Positions 35,015-48,144 are shown, numbered from the stretch's first letter. The stretch is 64,000 nt of DNA from Isoetes taiwanensis (GCA_021234155.1 JAJEKV010000092.1:436001-500000); one strand, 5' to 3'. Notes: generated by a model from the letters alone, not told the origin. A program made the numbers and translations.

Positions 35015-37614
35015 CATGGCTGCACCTAAATTTTCGACACTTCAAGCTACTGCTCCAAGGGATCCGGCTCTTTTTGAGTATATGTCTTTCTTGACGCCCA
35101 CCTTTCGTGACGCCCTCGTTGGCCCAAGTCGTGAAGTCGCAAATGGACCTCCCTGCACCCAATCCAGAGCAATTGAAGCAGTTCATCGCTCACATCGTCA
35201 ACAGCCCAAATGGATATGCTACTGTGATCGATGGCACCACCATTTTGCTTACCCAGCCCCTGATTTCTGAGGTATTCCGTATTCCTTTGCAAACACCTTG
35301 TTTATCTTGGGCTGCCTTACAGGATATAGATGTCACTGAGTTTGGCGCTCCTTCTTATCAAGCAAACATGCATCGCCTCACCAATATTGCAAAGTCCCAT
35401 GACACTTTTGTCAAATTTTTGTGGCGCAAATTACTTGGGTATTCTATCAAGAACACCCATATCAATAAGCCGTTCTATAATATGGTGATCACAGCCATCC
35501 GCTCAAACCACCACATTGATTGGCCCCAGCTGTTGTTCTACCGCCTTCTTCAAGAAGTAGACCACATTCGGGCTACCCCCTCCTCTGTTCTTGAAGTTTC
35601 TGTGGGTGGCCATCTGCAAGCCCTCATCCGTCATTATCTTCCTGTTCCTGTGTCCGTTTCAAATTCTCATGCCTCCACTCAGCAATCCCTACATTCACTT
35701 CCTCAAAATCAACAGGCTGGCACTTCACGCCCTTCTTCTTCTGGTCATGTCCAACATCACACCACGCATGTCACTGTCTCCTCTTCCTCCACAGAAACGA
35801 GGCCTTCCAGTTCTCATCATGTCTCTCAAACGTCACAAACACGGCAACAGCAGGCCCCTCCACCTCCACATCCTCGCCAGCTTCTGTATCAATACCAGCA
35901 GGATGTTCAAGCTGCTGCTCTAAAGTTGCAAGAATCCCAGGACGCTCTCATGAATGGGGTTCAAGCGTCCCTGGAGGCCTCGGATGCGGTTCACCGAGAC
36001 CTTCACGCTGCTACCACGCAAGTTCACACTCTGGAGAACCAGCTTCAAGCAAAGCACGAGGCTCTTTTACAGGCCCGTGAGGATCTAAAGGCTGCCCACG
36101 ATCAGCATAGTCTGTTTGCTGATCAGCAGGCTCAATTGCAAACCACCATTCAGGAATTGTTGGAGCAGGTCAAGGCACGGGAGACTCTCTTGGTTGATAA
36201 AGATAAAGACATTGCCAAGCTAGACACGCTGTATGCAGAGCTTTCTCGGCATTACAATACTCAAGCCCAAGACCTTACAGCATGTGACGCTCAAATAGCC
36301 TCTTTAGAAGCTCAGCTGTCCACGCTGACCTCTCAGCTCACGCCTCTCCAAGATCAGCTTACGGAGGCTCAGAAACAGAAAATTATCGATGATGCCGAGA
36401 TTGCCACGCTTCGACTCAATATTCCTGGGCAATCCTCTTCACATGCCACGCCTTCTCAAAAACGGGTCCGTGATCAGTCACGCCTTCTGTTAGAAAAAGA
36501 GAACCGGATCCGTGACCTCGAACAACAGCTACAGCAAGCCATTCAGTCTGCTGATGAGACCCAAACCAAACAAGAAGGCTACGTTACCATCGCCCTCAAC
36601 ATGTTAGTTGACTTCCCTATTCCTTCCAGTTATCTCGATTATGTGGTAGCCCGCCGCCACCTCTTTCTTCTGAAGTGGTACACGGCCGATGGTCCAGTTG
36701 ATGTCCACCTGCGCACTGAGGATTTTCTTCGGATCTGGCCAGACCTCTCCATTGAAGACAAAGGTTTACTCTGCGCCCTTTTAGTCTTGACCTCATTCCT
36801 TTGTGAAGATCCGGATTTGATCACCTTGAGTTGTTCAAACCCGATGGCGTACATTTTCCATGACTTCTATCCGACCGATACACGGGACAAATTTCGTGAT
36901 GGGCCACATCGAACTTTTCGGGGTGACTCAACAGTTCAATGGTTGCTCTTGGACAACAACCCATATACATCACGATCATGATCGGACCACACGCTCTTCA
37001 TGTCGGAGTACATGCACGAGCTTGCTCATCATTTACCTCTATGGCAAGCGGCTTATTTGGAACAGGTAAGGAAGAATCTTGCGCATCCTGAGGATCTTCC
37101 ATTTGCCCAAGTGTATATGCAGCACTTGGCAGGTTACAATCAACTGCGTGCTCTTCTGGATAGCAAGACAGTCCCCACGGGTTGGGATAGCCCTCCTGTA
37201 TACTCTCAGCTCCCTGCTTCTGCTTGGGACCAGTGGTGCAAAGCTCTTGATCCCGACCTTGTCCGCGAATTCAGGGAGCAAGCTCAGCAGCCCACACCCA
37301 CGGGTGTGGTCCCCTCTCCATATGCTTCACTGGGAGTCCCTCCCAGCCTACGGTTCCTCACCTCAGATTGGCGTCTTCCCTTTTGGACCAAGGTCATGGA
37401 TGGCCACGCTGGATGGACTCCGCCTCAGATCTCGACGGATCTCCGGTCGGATCCCCGTTTTGTCAGACGTTCCAATTGGGAGGAGGGTGCCACCTTGGAT
37501 GACACTTCAACTTGGATCTATATTGCAAATGAGCGTGGTTGGCAAACGCCCGCTGATGCTGTTCATGGCCTTGATACCTTCTTGCAGAATGCCGCCACCT
37601 CACCAGACCCTTGA
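35015..37614 (+). CDS. Long extra ORF before 3' LTR, coiled-coil protein
   Basis: ATG at 35015 opens a short frame that shifts by about 35100 into the main frame (35107-36981, 624 codons). One in-frame TGA (36979-36981) separates it from a further 204 codons (37000-37614) in the same frame. The N-terminal ~190 residues are globular and recall plant retrotransposon-associated domains of Athila-type ORFs (weak similarity by eye). A Gln/Ser/His-rich linker and a long Gln/Leu/Glu coiled coil at about residues 260-480 follow. No signal peptide or membrane segment is seen, so it is not an envelope protein. Coding-like sequence extends in another frame to about 37990. Confidence 0.7.
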
Positions 37615-37991
37615 AGACTGCCGTCAAGCCGCTTACGTCTTTGCTCTCAAGTGCATCTGCTAAGCTCCTTAAATCGGCGGCGTCCCATCTTTTTTCGCAA
37701 CCCCGAATGCCGGCGTCGGTGCGCCGGTCTCGAATTTTGCCTTCTCATGGAGTGCCAGTTCGTTTCTTCGACCGCACATGCTGCCCTGGAAGACATGGTG
37801 CGCTCTCATTTCCTCATTGATGCAGATCCTGCCCTTGGGCTCCATACTCCTGCTGCTCTTCACATACGTCAGGATCTCATTGGCACTTACCATAATGGTG
37901 CCCGCCCTCATTCCCGTGAAGATCACTTTCAGACTGCTGGTTTCCCGCCCTCGGAAACACTTCCTCCTTTTCTTCACTCTGAGTGTTGTTT

Positions 37992-38003
37992 GGTGGGGGG
38001 GAG
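37992..38003 (+). other. Polypurine tract
   Basis: A G-rich purine run (GGTGGGGGGGAG) directly abuts the 3' LTR. Confidence 0.85.
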
Positions 38004-38599
38004 TGTTAGTCCTGTGCCTCCTGGTACAGGACTATTCATGCATACGACGGACCAAGTCAAGTCCAAGGATCCTCCCGGTCGAGCGCGGGTCGGTCGTCAA
38101 AGGCCCAAACAAAAGACCAAAGCGAGACCACGCTTGGTCAAAGCCAGCGTCACGGTATCAAGAGGCGGCGCTCGGACAAGTGACGACCTTTCACCGCCAG
38201 CGTCGGCGTCCGGCGTGATTCGAGCACTTCAAGAGGCACCGCCAGCATTCCTGCAAATCAGGCCTCCTTCCAAGAGTCGGCACCGAAATCAGTCAGAGTG
38301 TCTATATTGGGCCAAAGGCCATTGTACTATATATATGAGTAGAGTTAGAGCTCTAGTTTTTAGATGAGTTTTGAGTCTTGTCTCATTTCAGTTTTCTCTC
38401 CATTGCGAGAGCTCATGTATCTTCATTGACATCAAGGAAGCTTATTATTGTGATCTCATTGTTCTCTTTTGTTTTCTTTTCCCTTTTCCTTGTTTTTCTT
38501 GCAAATCCCGCGTGACATAGTCCCCGGATTCTCCTGTTAGATCCAAGGGTCCTCACAGAGGGCTGTCTTGCAGGAGTTCCCGAACCCAGACCCCAAACA
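38004..38599 (+). repeat. 3' LTR of Athila/Tat-type element
   Basis: 596 bp, matching the 5' LTR. The TATA-like TATATATAT is at 38328-38336. GTCCA follows at 38600-38604. Confidence 0.95.
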
Positions 38600-38604
38600 G
38601 TCCA

Positions 38605-39306
38605 AGAGGTGCATCATCATCAACAATACCAGTTGCAACAATTGCGTCTTTTCTACTTGAGTTTGCACATTTCTTTCCATGCTCTCCTCCAAACATTGAG
38701 AGACTTTATGGTTGCTTTTATCTTCTATTGGTGGGTTCTCCGTCCATTTTACATAAACCAACATGGTAAGAAGGCAAAATTATGCCTCAGCATAGCGTGA
38801 GCAGGAGCAACTGAGTATGAAGGAATGTTTGAATAGACAGGTAATATATGCCCTTCATTTACTAACTGGGATATCTTCAATAACATGTGCGACGCATTGG
38901 ATATAAGGGCTGGTGTCTTATTTTCTTTAAACAGATCTGCAATTTGCATTGCAGTGCACATTCATAGCAGAGTTTGTATCCCAAAAGTTGAAGGGTTTGC
39001 CTAATTGCCTGGTTGAAGTGTATTAAAGCTTTATGTACGTGCAGTCCATATAAAAACAAGATTACATTGCAAAGCTTAAGCATTGAAGCATACTCGGTAC
39101 ATACAGAAAATTTGCTTTCCTAACAAGCTGAATAACAGGAAAAAGGCGAAAGCTGTAGGCGGGTGCAAGTCCCATCAACTTTACCTTCAACCCAAAAAAA
39201 CAAGAAATAGAGAGTCCATTTTCATCATGGACAAGAATTTTTAGTTTCCTACATCCAGCTCCATGACACCTCCTGGGTTTAATTTTTTTATTTCGCATTT
39301 GAAGAA
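38605..39306. other. No gene seen
   Basis: This is the right flank of the element. Joined to the left flank at 27466 it restores continuous non-coding sequence. Small ORFs on both strands overlap each other without recognisable features. Confidence 0.5.
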
Positions 39307-40698
39307 GTGACATCTGAGCACACCTTGTATTTGAGAATTTCAAGACGAGATATTGCATCAAAGGATATTATGGTTGCTATATATGTTCAGCACGGACAGT
39401 TCAAGGATGCCCTTGATTTGTTTCAGCAAATACCTGATATTAATGTCTCATCGTGGAATGCATTGATGGCAGCATATGCTCAAACTAGAAATAGCAAAAA
39501 GGTGACTAAACTTTATCATTATATGAAGCTACATGGGATAGTTCCAGACAAAATTACATTCGTAAGTGTTATACATGCTTGTGAATGTCAGGTTGACTTA
39601 AACGAATGCAAAAAAATACATAATAAGATAAGAGGCACTGATTTTGAAAAAGATGATGTTTTCACTACTGCTACTTTGAGCATGTATGGCAAGTGTGGAA
39701 TTTTGGAGGCTGCAAAGAGTATGTTTGAACAAATGCCAAAGAGAAATGTTTTCTTTTTTTTTTCCCCTTTTTTTTTTGAAGCACGACAATCTATTATCAA
39801 GGAATATCAAGATACATACAAGGGACCTGTGACATGGGACTCAAAACCTAGAGGACGAGATGGTCCACTAAGCAAAACCACCCAAACACAGTACATAATC
39901 ATACTCCTTGTGCCACCTTGAGGCGTTTAATGGCCTCATCACAATCAACATGTTCTGCAACATCGGGATGATCATCAACAGACATCAAGTTATCATGCCA
40001 CTGAATGGAACGAGGTAGGATAGCCTCATGAGATGACATAACCGACTTCTTCCTCGCTGTCTTCTTCCAATTGACCTGTTGCCATGACTCTTTAGCGCAC
40101 TGAACATTAGGACCATCAGCCATAACAACCTCAGAAGCATGAAAAGCAGAAGCAACAACGGGGAGAGTGGTAGGAACTATAGCTGCAGTTGACGGTGCTA
40201 AGGACGACACCATTGGAACTGTGTGTAGAGCATCTTCCATAGCCGAGGAATGCAAGACAACTGGCAAAGGTTGATCATGAATAGATGAAGAAATAATAGT
40301 AGGAGCTTGAACCTGAGAGGAATGTTGAACAGATGCCTGAGACGCACGAGTACCTCGACGAAAGCTAGCAAAAGCCTCCTTATCAGGAAAGAAGCAGGCT
40401 AATTTTGGACCATTCAGAAGCTTAAGATCCAACTTCTTATACCAAGGCCCGCTCTTCACAACTACACAATCTGATAAAGGCGAGTCCACAGGCATAGATG
40501 GAGTGTGAGATATGAACACCAAGTCCCGTTGCAATTGCAACTAGAAATTGATGAGCCATTAGATCAGGAGGAAGATTAGGTAACGAGAACCAACAAGGCA
40601 TCTTTAATGCACGAACTGTATCTGGTTGTGCGGTGAAATACCTTGATTGCTGCATATGCTCAACATTCTCATGGTGCAGAAGCTTTTGAACTGTTTTG
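39307..40698 (+). pseudogene. PLS-type PPR protein fragment, interrupted
   Basis: From about 39307 to 39750 the plus strand encodes consecutive pentatricopeptide repeats with the usual landmarks: DALDLFQQIPDINVSSWNALM, then GIVPDKITFVSVIHAC, and MYGKCGILEAAKSMFEQMP. PPR proteins of this class bind organelle RNA, often for editing. The frame stops making sense at a T-rich run (39748-39779). After about 890 bp the PPR sequence resumes at about 40645 as TLIAAYAQHSHGAEAFELF and then meets a TGA. The expected phrase between the two halves is almost restored if the middle is removed, so the middle is an insertion. Start and end of the gene are missing. Confidence 0.85.
39748..40643 (-). mobile_element. 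LINE ORF1-like insertion in PPR pseudogene
   Basis: The insert runs from a T-rich tract at its left end (39748-39779, a poly-A tail if read on the minus strand) to about 40643. On the minus strand 40643-40437 encodes CWFSLPNLPPDLMAHQFL and an isoleucine/alanine-rich helix, resembling the DUF4283 region of plant LINE ORF1 proteins, and 40540-39899 continues in another frame with a Ser/Val-rich tail. No reverse transcriptase lies in it, which is odd for a LINE because 5' truncation normally keeps the 3' RT end. It may be an internally deleted LINE or a retrocopy of a related transcript. A 5-bp GAAAT near both ends may be a duplication remnant. Confidence 0.5.
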
Positions 40699-43600
40699 AA
40701 TCATTTAAAATTCGTCGCAGACAGGTAGTATTCAATAACTTATTATAGCTTCAGAAAAACATTGAACAGTTATTGAAGGCATATACTATAAAAAAAATGA
40801 AGGAATGAATGACCGTTATGGATTTGAAACTGGTAACAATGCTCTGCCCAAAGGGACATACCAAGCTGTGATATCAATTATAGCAATGCATGTCATTGGG
40901 CTGCTTTCTCCATGTCAAAGTTGTTCATACATCAAAACATATTTATGGGCAAATCTATATCCCTGAATAAAACTGGATGCTTTTACTTCTTTGTCTATTC
41001 GGCACTGGCTTTCTATGATACCATTCAGACTGAAAGGTCATGGACATTGAGACTTGTAGCAATGAACCATTTCTTGAAGGTAGAATGGCATTCGTACGTG
41101 GGGCAATTCTGCGATGAGACTTGTTGACGGAAAAACGGTTGTGATTCATATATTCGGCATGAGACTTGTGATATCTGAACTTGGCTCCTTCATTGATGGC
41201 CTCTTAAAATCATCAACTTATGGATCTGCAGCATGGATCTGCATCTGCAAAATATTGTACATCTGACAAAAGAGCTTGTAGCTTACTTTCGTGTATATTG
41301 TTAAAAATCTTACCTTTCTGGGTTTGAGAAAGGCGTTCTAACGGTCAATACTGAATTTCAGGGGTCATATAACTCAATACTCTGGTACAATCCAGTATGC
41401 AGAAGAGTCTGGACAATTAAGCATTTGGCTTCATAAGACCAAATGCAGGGTTACAATCTGCTATATCCTGTATCTGCAGGATTGCATGTTTCAAGTCTGT
41501 CATTCCAAACTTGAAGTTCATTCACCATGCATATTTAATTAAGAATATGTGTTTATAGTTAGAAAATGCAGCTTTTGGATAGCAAATGCACTGAAGTTAA
41601 AATTTTATACAAGCTTCTTAAGAAGACGAGTTGGAGTTTGGCAAAGTCTCAAAATACAAAATATCAGTGCCATTGTAGTTTGATAATTGTGAGCCAAGCT
41701 AATAAATTTGAATCTCTTGTTGAAATTCAAGTGGAGGAAGAAAATCCCCTTTTGACACAAAGAATCTTTCGGACTCCAAATACAACATCAAAAGTCAATC
41801 ACCATAAAGGCTAAGTATTATATGCACATACACAAGACACAAGAAATTATTTGCCTAGTAAACTTGCTATGAGCATATACATAGACATTTTGAGCGTTTA
41901 AATGAAAAAGGCTGTTCATCACCAAATGACTTGATTTATAACGTCCCAAACTTTTCTAGCTAGAACATTATGATTTCTAGCACGAAACTAAAGCATCATT
42001 TAAGTCCTCTGGTTTGTTGCAATAATTTGGGGCTTACACTTGAGAGATGCAGCATACTGAGAAGCACACATGGAATCTGCAAGGCGCATCAGTCCTGGTC
42101 CAAGCGATTTGCTATGCTTGCCGGAGATACATCAGGAGAAGAGCTCATGCTTGACACATGCACGCACGCCCTATTCCTGTATTAAAACCTAATGTACCAA
42201 GTTCAAGAAAGCAAAACGGTGGTTCCCATGGCATGTCCTTTGTTTTCTTCATCAGAAAAATTAGGGTTTATAGAAGCTAAACCTATTTAGAGGTGCCGGA
42301 AGTAGTTGTTCGCAGTATGTAAGGCCCATGAAAAATCCAGGCTTGTGTTGATACGAGCAAAGGACTGAGATGGCCATCTTAGATTGACCCATTGAACTTG
42401 GATGAGATCTCAAGCAGAGAAGGCGGAGATTGGTGAAGTCGGAAAGAAGATTAGTATAGAATGCCATGGCCACGAAGAAGAAGGCATAGAGAATTTATTG
42501 GGTTTTCTGATTTTTCCTGGCCCTACGATCTGAAATTACAGAATCAGACGGCCAAAAATGAATACAGCTGACGTGGCACGACATGTGGCATAGCTAGAAA
42601 TGCAAGAAAGTGGCAGCTCGGGTTAGGCAACCCTGCTAAATAAACGAAAGCCTCGTGCATACCCACTTTCTAATACATAAACGAAAGTTTGATGCATGCA
42701 CCTCCGTCATATAGACACATTGCTCTATGCAATATAATTGTGGCATCCTTGGGCCATTAACATAAATCCTTTGTAGTTCGGTTTACATTCAGAGTGTGTT
42801 AAAATGTTCCATTATTCTTTACAACATTTGATGGCAACTTATAACATAGCAATGGTCATAAATCCTTTAAGTAGTTTGAACTTATGTAACAAACTCCTTG
42901 TAAATACAAATGCCGTATAGCCAAGCAACATTGGGTTTGGTTTGCTAGTAGATTGAAAAACTTTTGCCAAAATGTCTTGTTTAATCTACAACAGTTTTGG
43001 ATTGACGACCTCAAATATGCCTTTATACAAAATCAACACCCAGTGTTAAGCCAAACTTGTTAAAAACAATTTCACAAGTCACAGGTCCTCGCGTTAGATT
43101 AAGTTCACAAGTTAAAATGGCGTTAGCTTCTATTTAAAAATGGCATTTGAAAAAGCATACGAGCTAAGATTGTATGTACAAAGCTTGGATAAAATCACTA
43201 TGGAACAAAGCGAAATGCAAACTACTAAAATATTTTTCTGCACTTCAACCAGGGTTGGGACCCCTGCACTCTTGACCTTCAGGTATAACGTAAGAACAGA
43301 CCTGCATGTATTGGAGCATTTTGTCCTGCTCGAACCAACCATCGGCTCTGATGAAGATTTCGCAGAAGCAATCTGGCGTAAGTGTTTTGATACTTGTGCA
43401 GCATTTAGCTTGTGGATAAGGCTCTAGCTCTCCTTCAAAGATGCAGAACACCATTTTTTCTAAAAGATCCTCACTGGTGCAGAATGTATGCACCTTTTGG
43501 AGCCGGAACATCAGCATTATAATTGTTATTATTTGCAGCATCGATCGGCACTTCATACTTGCAGTTTAGCCTTGTCTTGATGGCCAAGAACAGGATTTGA

Positions 43601-43790
43601 TGCTTCCAGCTATGTATAGGAAGGTTGTTTAAACAAGACCCATGTGATAAATTCACATGGATCCGACACGTTCTCATGTGCTTCAATTATCAAGGGTAAC
43701 TTTTTTTTATTGAAGTTTATAATGCGTCATATTCAAATGTCTATGGGGCGTGACAAGTACATGCTGAGGATCAAAGCATCAACTGACGAC
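40699..43790. other. Intergenic; small minus ORF 42261-42473
   Basis: No recognisable gene. A minus-strand ORF from ATG 42473 (70 codons, Ser/Leu/Arg-rich N-terminus) might be a first exon with a targeting peptide, but nothing downstream joins it. Further short ORFs (for example 41566-41814) lack any feature to support them. Adjacent to the ARM/HEAT-like gene, 43640-43790 would include its 3' untranslated region. Confidence 0.4.
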
Positions 43791-46700
43791 TTATATGTCA
43801 TGAAGGAAAATTTCAGACAGGCCTTCACTCAACTTGCAGCTTCTGAAGCTTTGAATAGCTTCTTCATATTCTTTAATAGAGTTAAACGAGTCTTCAATGC
43901 CCGTCATTTCATTTTTCCTCTTTCTTTTGGCTATTGATTTGCCCTGGATAGTGTTCAACAACTTTGCGACGAGATCCTTGTCAAAAGCACATCCCTGCTG
44001 CTTATGATTATTAACAAATGTGGCAATGTAATTCTTTGTTCCAGCATTATCAAGGCATATCCTAGGTGGGCAGCTGCTCAGATAATTGTCAAGAACTCCC
44101 AAAACTTTTTGGGATGGAGTTAAGAAACTAGCAAAAACGGCAGCATCATCTTGCCCATTTGCTAAAAGTTGTAAAATTGAACTTGTCAAGTCATCGCTCC
44201 GAAGATCTGCTGGGTCTAGTAAATTCTGTACCAGGACCTCTGCTAATGTTTGCCGAACCTCAGAACACGAACCATGCCTGTACAGTTCCAGAATAAGCAT
44301 ATGCTTGCATTTGCCTGCTGTTTCCAGCAGTCTCTTAAGCACAAAAACAACCAACATCTTCACTTCTGGTTCATCATCACATAGACCATCACAAATGGAG
44401 CCAATAAGCATGTCCGGCTTTAGCTTTTGTTCAAGCAATAGGCGAGCACAAATGCAATACGCCATTTTCTTTACTTGTCCATTCTTTAGAAATGAGACTA
44501 TAATTGAAAGCAGATGAAGAAAATCATTGGGATAAGTAAGAAGCATATTTTCAGTCAGGTTCAAAGCTGAAACTAGAAGTCGAGTATCAGAGCTTTCAAG
44601 CAATTTTTCAATCACACCCTTGTAAGTGTTAGCAACGTAAAAATTTGTAAGAAAATGCTTCTCTAGGCTTGTCACCACTATAGTTTTCAAACAACTAGGA
44701 ACATCGTCTGTCGCAGTCATCTGAACCAGGAAAACAACATAGCAACCTGGTATTGCATCTTCAGCAGCCAATACTTTAGAGAACCGAAGAACGGCATCTG
44801 GTCAAATTTCAAAAGAAAATATGAAAAGCTGTGACAAGAATAATAAAAACATGGAATTACCTTCCTCCTGCCGTTTCTGTTCCTCATGTTGCAGGTATTC
44901 AAGATCTGATGTTTCAGTAAAACTTGTCTTCTCATGAGTTTCCCGAGCCTTCCTGAATTTTGTAAGAAATGCAGTGCAAGCTAGATGGTGACTTCTCGAT
45001 ATATCACCCAAGAAGTGGATGTAACATCGGAACAAATTCACCCAACGACATGGATCAAGGTCACCTTGAAGTTGTATTTCGTAGCTTTGTAGTATCTCCT
45101 TAACAAGTCCAAAGGGATTATTTCTACTATAAAGCAAATCAATAGCACTAGAGATGCCTGCCTCTTGTAAAACAATGCAATGCCTCCTGATAAATGAACG
45201 TATATCTTCATCCTTGGATGTCCCATTACTTCCTGTCAGGGAAACCATTGCCTGCCAAGAACATTAACAAACTCAGCAGATGATTCTCATTAGTAAAGCT
45301 CTAATAAAGGCCATTGGTTGCCTGCCTTTAAAGACCATTCAAGTGCACGTTTATTTGTTTGTACTGCCTCATTCTTAATTGGAGGAAACAATTTTGTTGA
45401 AAGCTTTTCTATCACACGCAGCAGAAGTGATTCTTTTGCATCAGTATCTGCTGGGAAGGCAAGATCTGTTACTGAACTGAGTGTTGCAATGGTGATACAA
45501 CATCCCACATATGTTTCTGAACCACAATGTGAGGTAAGACAATTTCCAAGTTCTCTATATGCTGACTCTACTATCCTTTGGTAACGACTTGAATATACAC
45601 TTTGTCCATCAACTTCTACCGTGAGTAAGCTGATTAGTCTCTTTATCACATCATCAGACAATGTAGTAAGAAAATGATTCCACTGAGTAAAGTCATCAAG
45701 ATGGAAATGTAGTATCTTAAGCAAAAGCAGATGACCAGCAGAGCCATAACTGTAATCTAAAGATAGACACAAATGGCTGTAGATTGCAGAGACCTTCAGA
45801 CAAGGCATGCATAGGAACTTTGATGCTGCCTCCATTGTGTCAACGCAGTAATATGCTGAATCTGGGGACAGGGCCAGTAACTTAAATGCTGTAGAAATGG
45901 CCTCAGATTCAGCAATAAAGATTGAATATTCTGATTCCATGTCCGCAAGAGCTGAGAAAAAGATTTCCAAGGCTTGCAGAGCTTTCACTCTGACAGTTTT
46001 ACTTGTATCAAGACATCGTTTTGTTATCTCAGTGAGAAAGAATTGAATATTACTCTGGTCACAGAGGTAGACCCATTTCGTGTCAGCTGTAAGTTTCGCA
46101 AGAATCCGTAACCTGCAGATAGCATCCCGGTCCTTCAAGAGCACTGTGAAAATCTTGCATAGTATACCAATTCCTTTAGGACAAAGAAGTTGTGGCTGCT
46201 GCAAACATCCACATATAATATCCGCAAAGTACTTCCGAATTGCTATTCGTTCATTGCGCATCATTGGCAGAAGCTTTCCTGTTCAGCATCATAATAAGAA
46301 AATGCTTACACGATGCAAAAACTTTGGCCAATAGTTAAATAATAGGTTACCAATATAGAGACTTGTGATAAGAAATGCATCTTTCCTACTTGAAAAATCT
46401 GCTATCAAGGCCATCCCCATTTCTAAAAAAGCTATCAACATTTAGTATCATATAAGGCCAAAAAAATTCCAAAATTGAAAAACAGTAAGCACCCAGATCA
46501 GCTTCTGCTTTGGTGTTGTACTTCTCAACAATCCATGCCACTATACGTGTCTGAAATGATACATGAGATAACAATATTGTTAACTAAGGTAGGTTCTGTA
46601 CAAAGCATTAAGAAGTTATGTGGGATTTACAAATATTTCTAGAGTACTGACGTGACGAGTAATACGTAAACATAGCAAATGTACTGTTTGACCATATGGA

Positions 46701-47497
46701 CCATATGACCGTTGGAGATGTTGTCTGCCTCCATCTTTCCCACATAGAAGGAAACACGAGAAGGAGAGGACCTCTTAATGTCCAAAACCAACCAGTTTAC
46801 AATTCAACTACTTCACTCTCAACTTAGATAACAATCAAATTAAATGGTAATATTTCTTTTGCAGAGAAAAGTACTTACCAAAATAGAAACTCCAGAAAGT
46901 TCATTCGTCAGTAAGACAAGCTCAATTACATCAGTCTGAAAAGTCTAACACTAGTTAAGTTTAACAGCAAAGGAGCAGCAAGATGGTATAAGGCCAAAGG
47001 TACCGTGAATGAGATTATGCTGTTGCACTGTACACATAGCTGCATCAATGTCTCAAAAACTCTAAACATGTCTCGGTTAGTGCACGGATTTATAAAGGGA
47101 TCACTAATTATAGCCAGTAATCCTGATTTTAAAATCTGCAAATGCGCCCTCGACTTTGCAGCTCTATGAGTCTGTTCATATACAAGCAGTTTAGCCACCA
47201 TTTAGATACAATGCTTAAACATTCATACTCAGATCTAGATTAGTACCCATTTTTGATGTAAAAGACAAGAAAATGCAGTTGCTTGCATGATTTCCTTGGC
47301 CACTATTTTCTCTTCTTCAGAATCGAAGAAGGCATTGAGAACATGAAGCAAACTAACCATTTCGGAAAATATTTTTGCCTTTAGACCTGTTCTAACACCA
47401 AGTCAGTAGCCATGGTGATTTGGTCAACCTATAAGTAATAGGTCGCAATCTTTACCAAGCCATTCGCTGTCATCAAGAAGCTTTGGTTTCGTTTTAC
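43791..47497 (-). CDS. ARM/HEAT-repeat-like protein, nine in-frame exons
   Basis: Exons in order of reading: 47497-47456, 47386-47247, 47135-47004, 46935-46879, 46550-46493, 46422-46351, 46278-45326, 45251-44861, 44797-43791. All join without a stop and total 949 codons plus TAA (43791-43793). Eight introns of 63-328 bp separate them, and all are GT-AG except 45325-45252, which is GC-AG. The protein is almost all helical, Leu-rich, with repeated ~40-residue hydrophobic patterns as in ARM/HEAT proteins. A basic stretch (AKRKRKNE) near the C-terminus could be a nuclear signal. Its size and style would fit a meiosis MEI1/PRD1-like protein, but I cannot confirm that. Possible 5' exons lie at 48144-48071 and 48002-47946. 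The connecting exon and start are not found. Confidence 0.8.
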
Positions 47498-47945
47498 CTG
47501 CACCATTTTCAATGTGCAAACAATCGTCCACGATACTGATACCATGACATAAAAAGAAAAGGCAGACACGGATGTCTGCCAACAACCATGACATATTAGT
47601 ATAACGCTATGAAAATTATGGATAATGGACCTTACTGTTTTGGACAGAAGGATGCACGTTTACATTGTCCCACTCATGCTGAAAACGTTGTATTGATGAT
47701 CGCATCTAAGGAATGTGGAATGTCGGATAATAAGAAATTTGGAAGGTTGCTACTTACAGTAAAATACGCAGATTCTAGAAAAACTTACAAACCAAATGAG
47801 AGACGTAAACATCGAACAGATAATATTCGGTAGAGCGGATCTTTTTTCTGATCTGGCCCATTGCAATGCAAGATATAATGCCTAGACATAAAAACTGCTC
47901 GTATCAGCCTTCATGGTAAGACTCAACTAGCTAATCATAGCATAC

Positions 47946-48144
47946 CTCCACAAGGCACAATCCATTCTGAGAATGGCCAGCACTAATTTTGCTTCCACAA
48001 TTCTGAAGAATCCAAGATCATAATCCAGTAATGACTACAAAATGATCAGCTTATTGTGCAACAATCTTACCATTTCGGCTATAAAAGTTCGTAAGACTGC
48101 CGTCGCATTTTGATCATATTGCTTGGCGGGATCCATATAAAACA
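47946..48144 (-). CDS. Possible upstream exons of ARM/HEAT-like gene
   Basis: 48144-48071 (acceptor ATGCAG, donor AATG|GTAAGA) and 48002-47946 (acceptor CTTCAG, donor GAG|GTATGC) are open in compatible phase and would code about 43 residues. A phase mismatch with the exon at 47497 means at least one exon between is missing from this model. A 17-nt block near 47770 with good splice signals does not solve it. Confidence 0.4.

Larger units (their letters stand above)
27472..38599 (+). mobile_element. Complete Athila/Tat-type Ty3/gypsy element
   Basis: LTRs at 27472-28062 and 38004-38599 begin TGTTAGTC and end CCAAACA. The 5-bp GTCCA is present at 27467-27471 and 38600-38604, the target duplication. 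Total length is 11,128 bp. Gag carries three zinc knuckles, the RT contains the FMDGFSGYNQI stretch and an aspartate pair in FQDDF, and there is no chromodomain. The PBS is not tRNA-Met. Long DNA with extra ORFs lies between integrase and 3' LTR. These traits fit the non-chromoviral Athila/Tat branch, with lineage placement from motifs only. Pol is broken by several frameshifts and stops. Confidence 0.95.

Noticed and set aside
35015-37614. Envelope gene of an Athila-type element
   Set aside because: No signal peptide or transmembrane segment; the protein is coiled coil.
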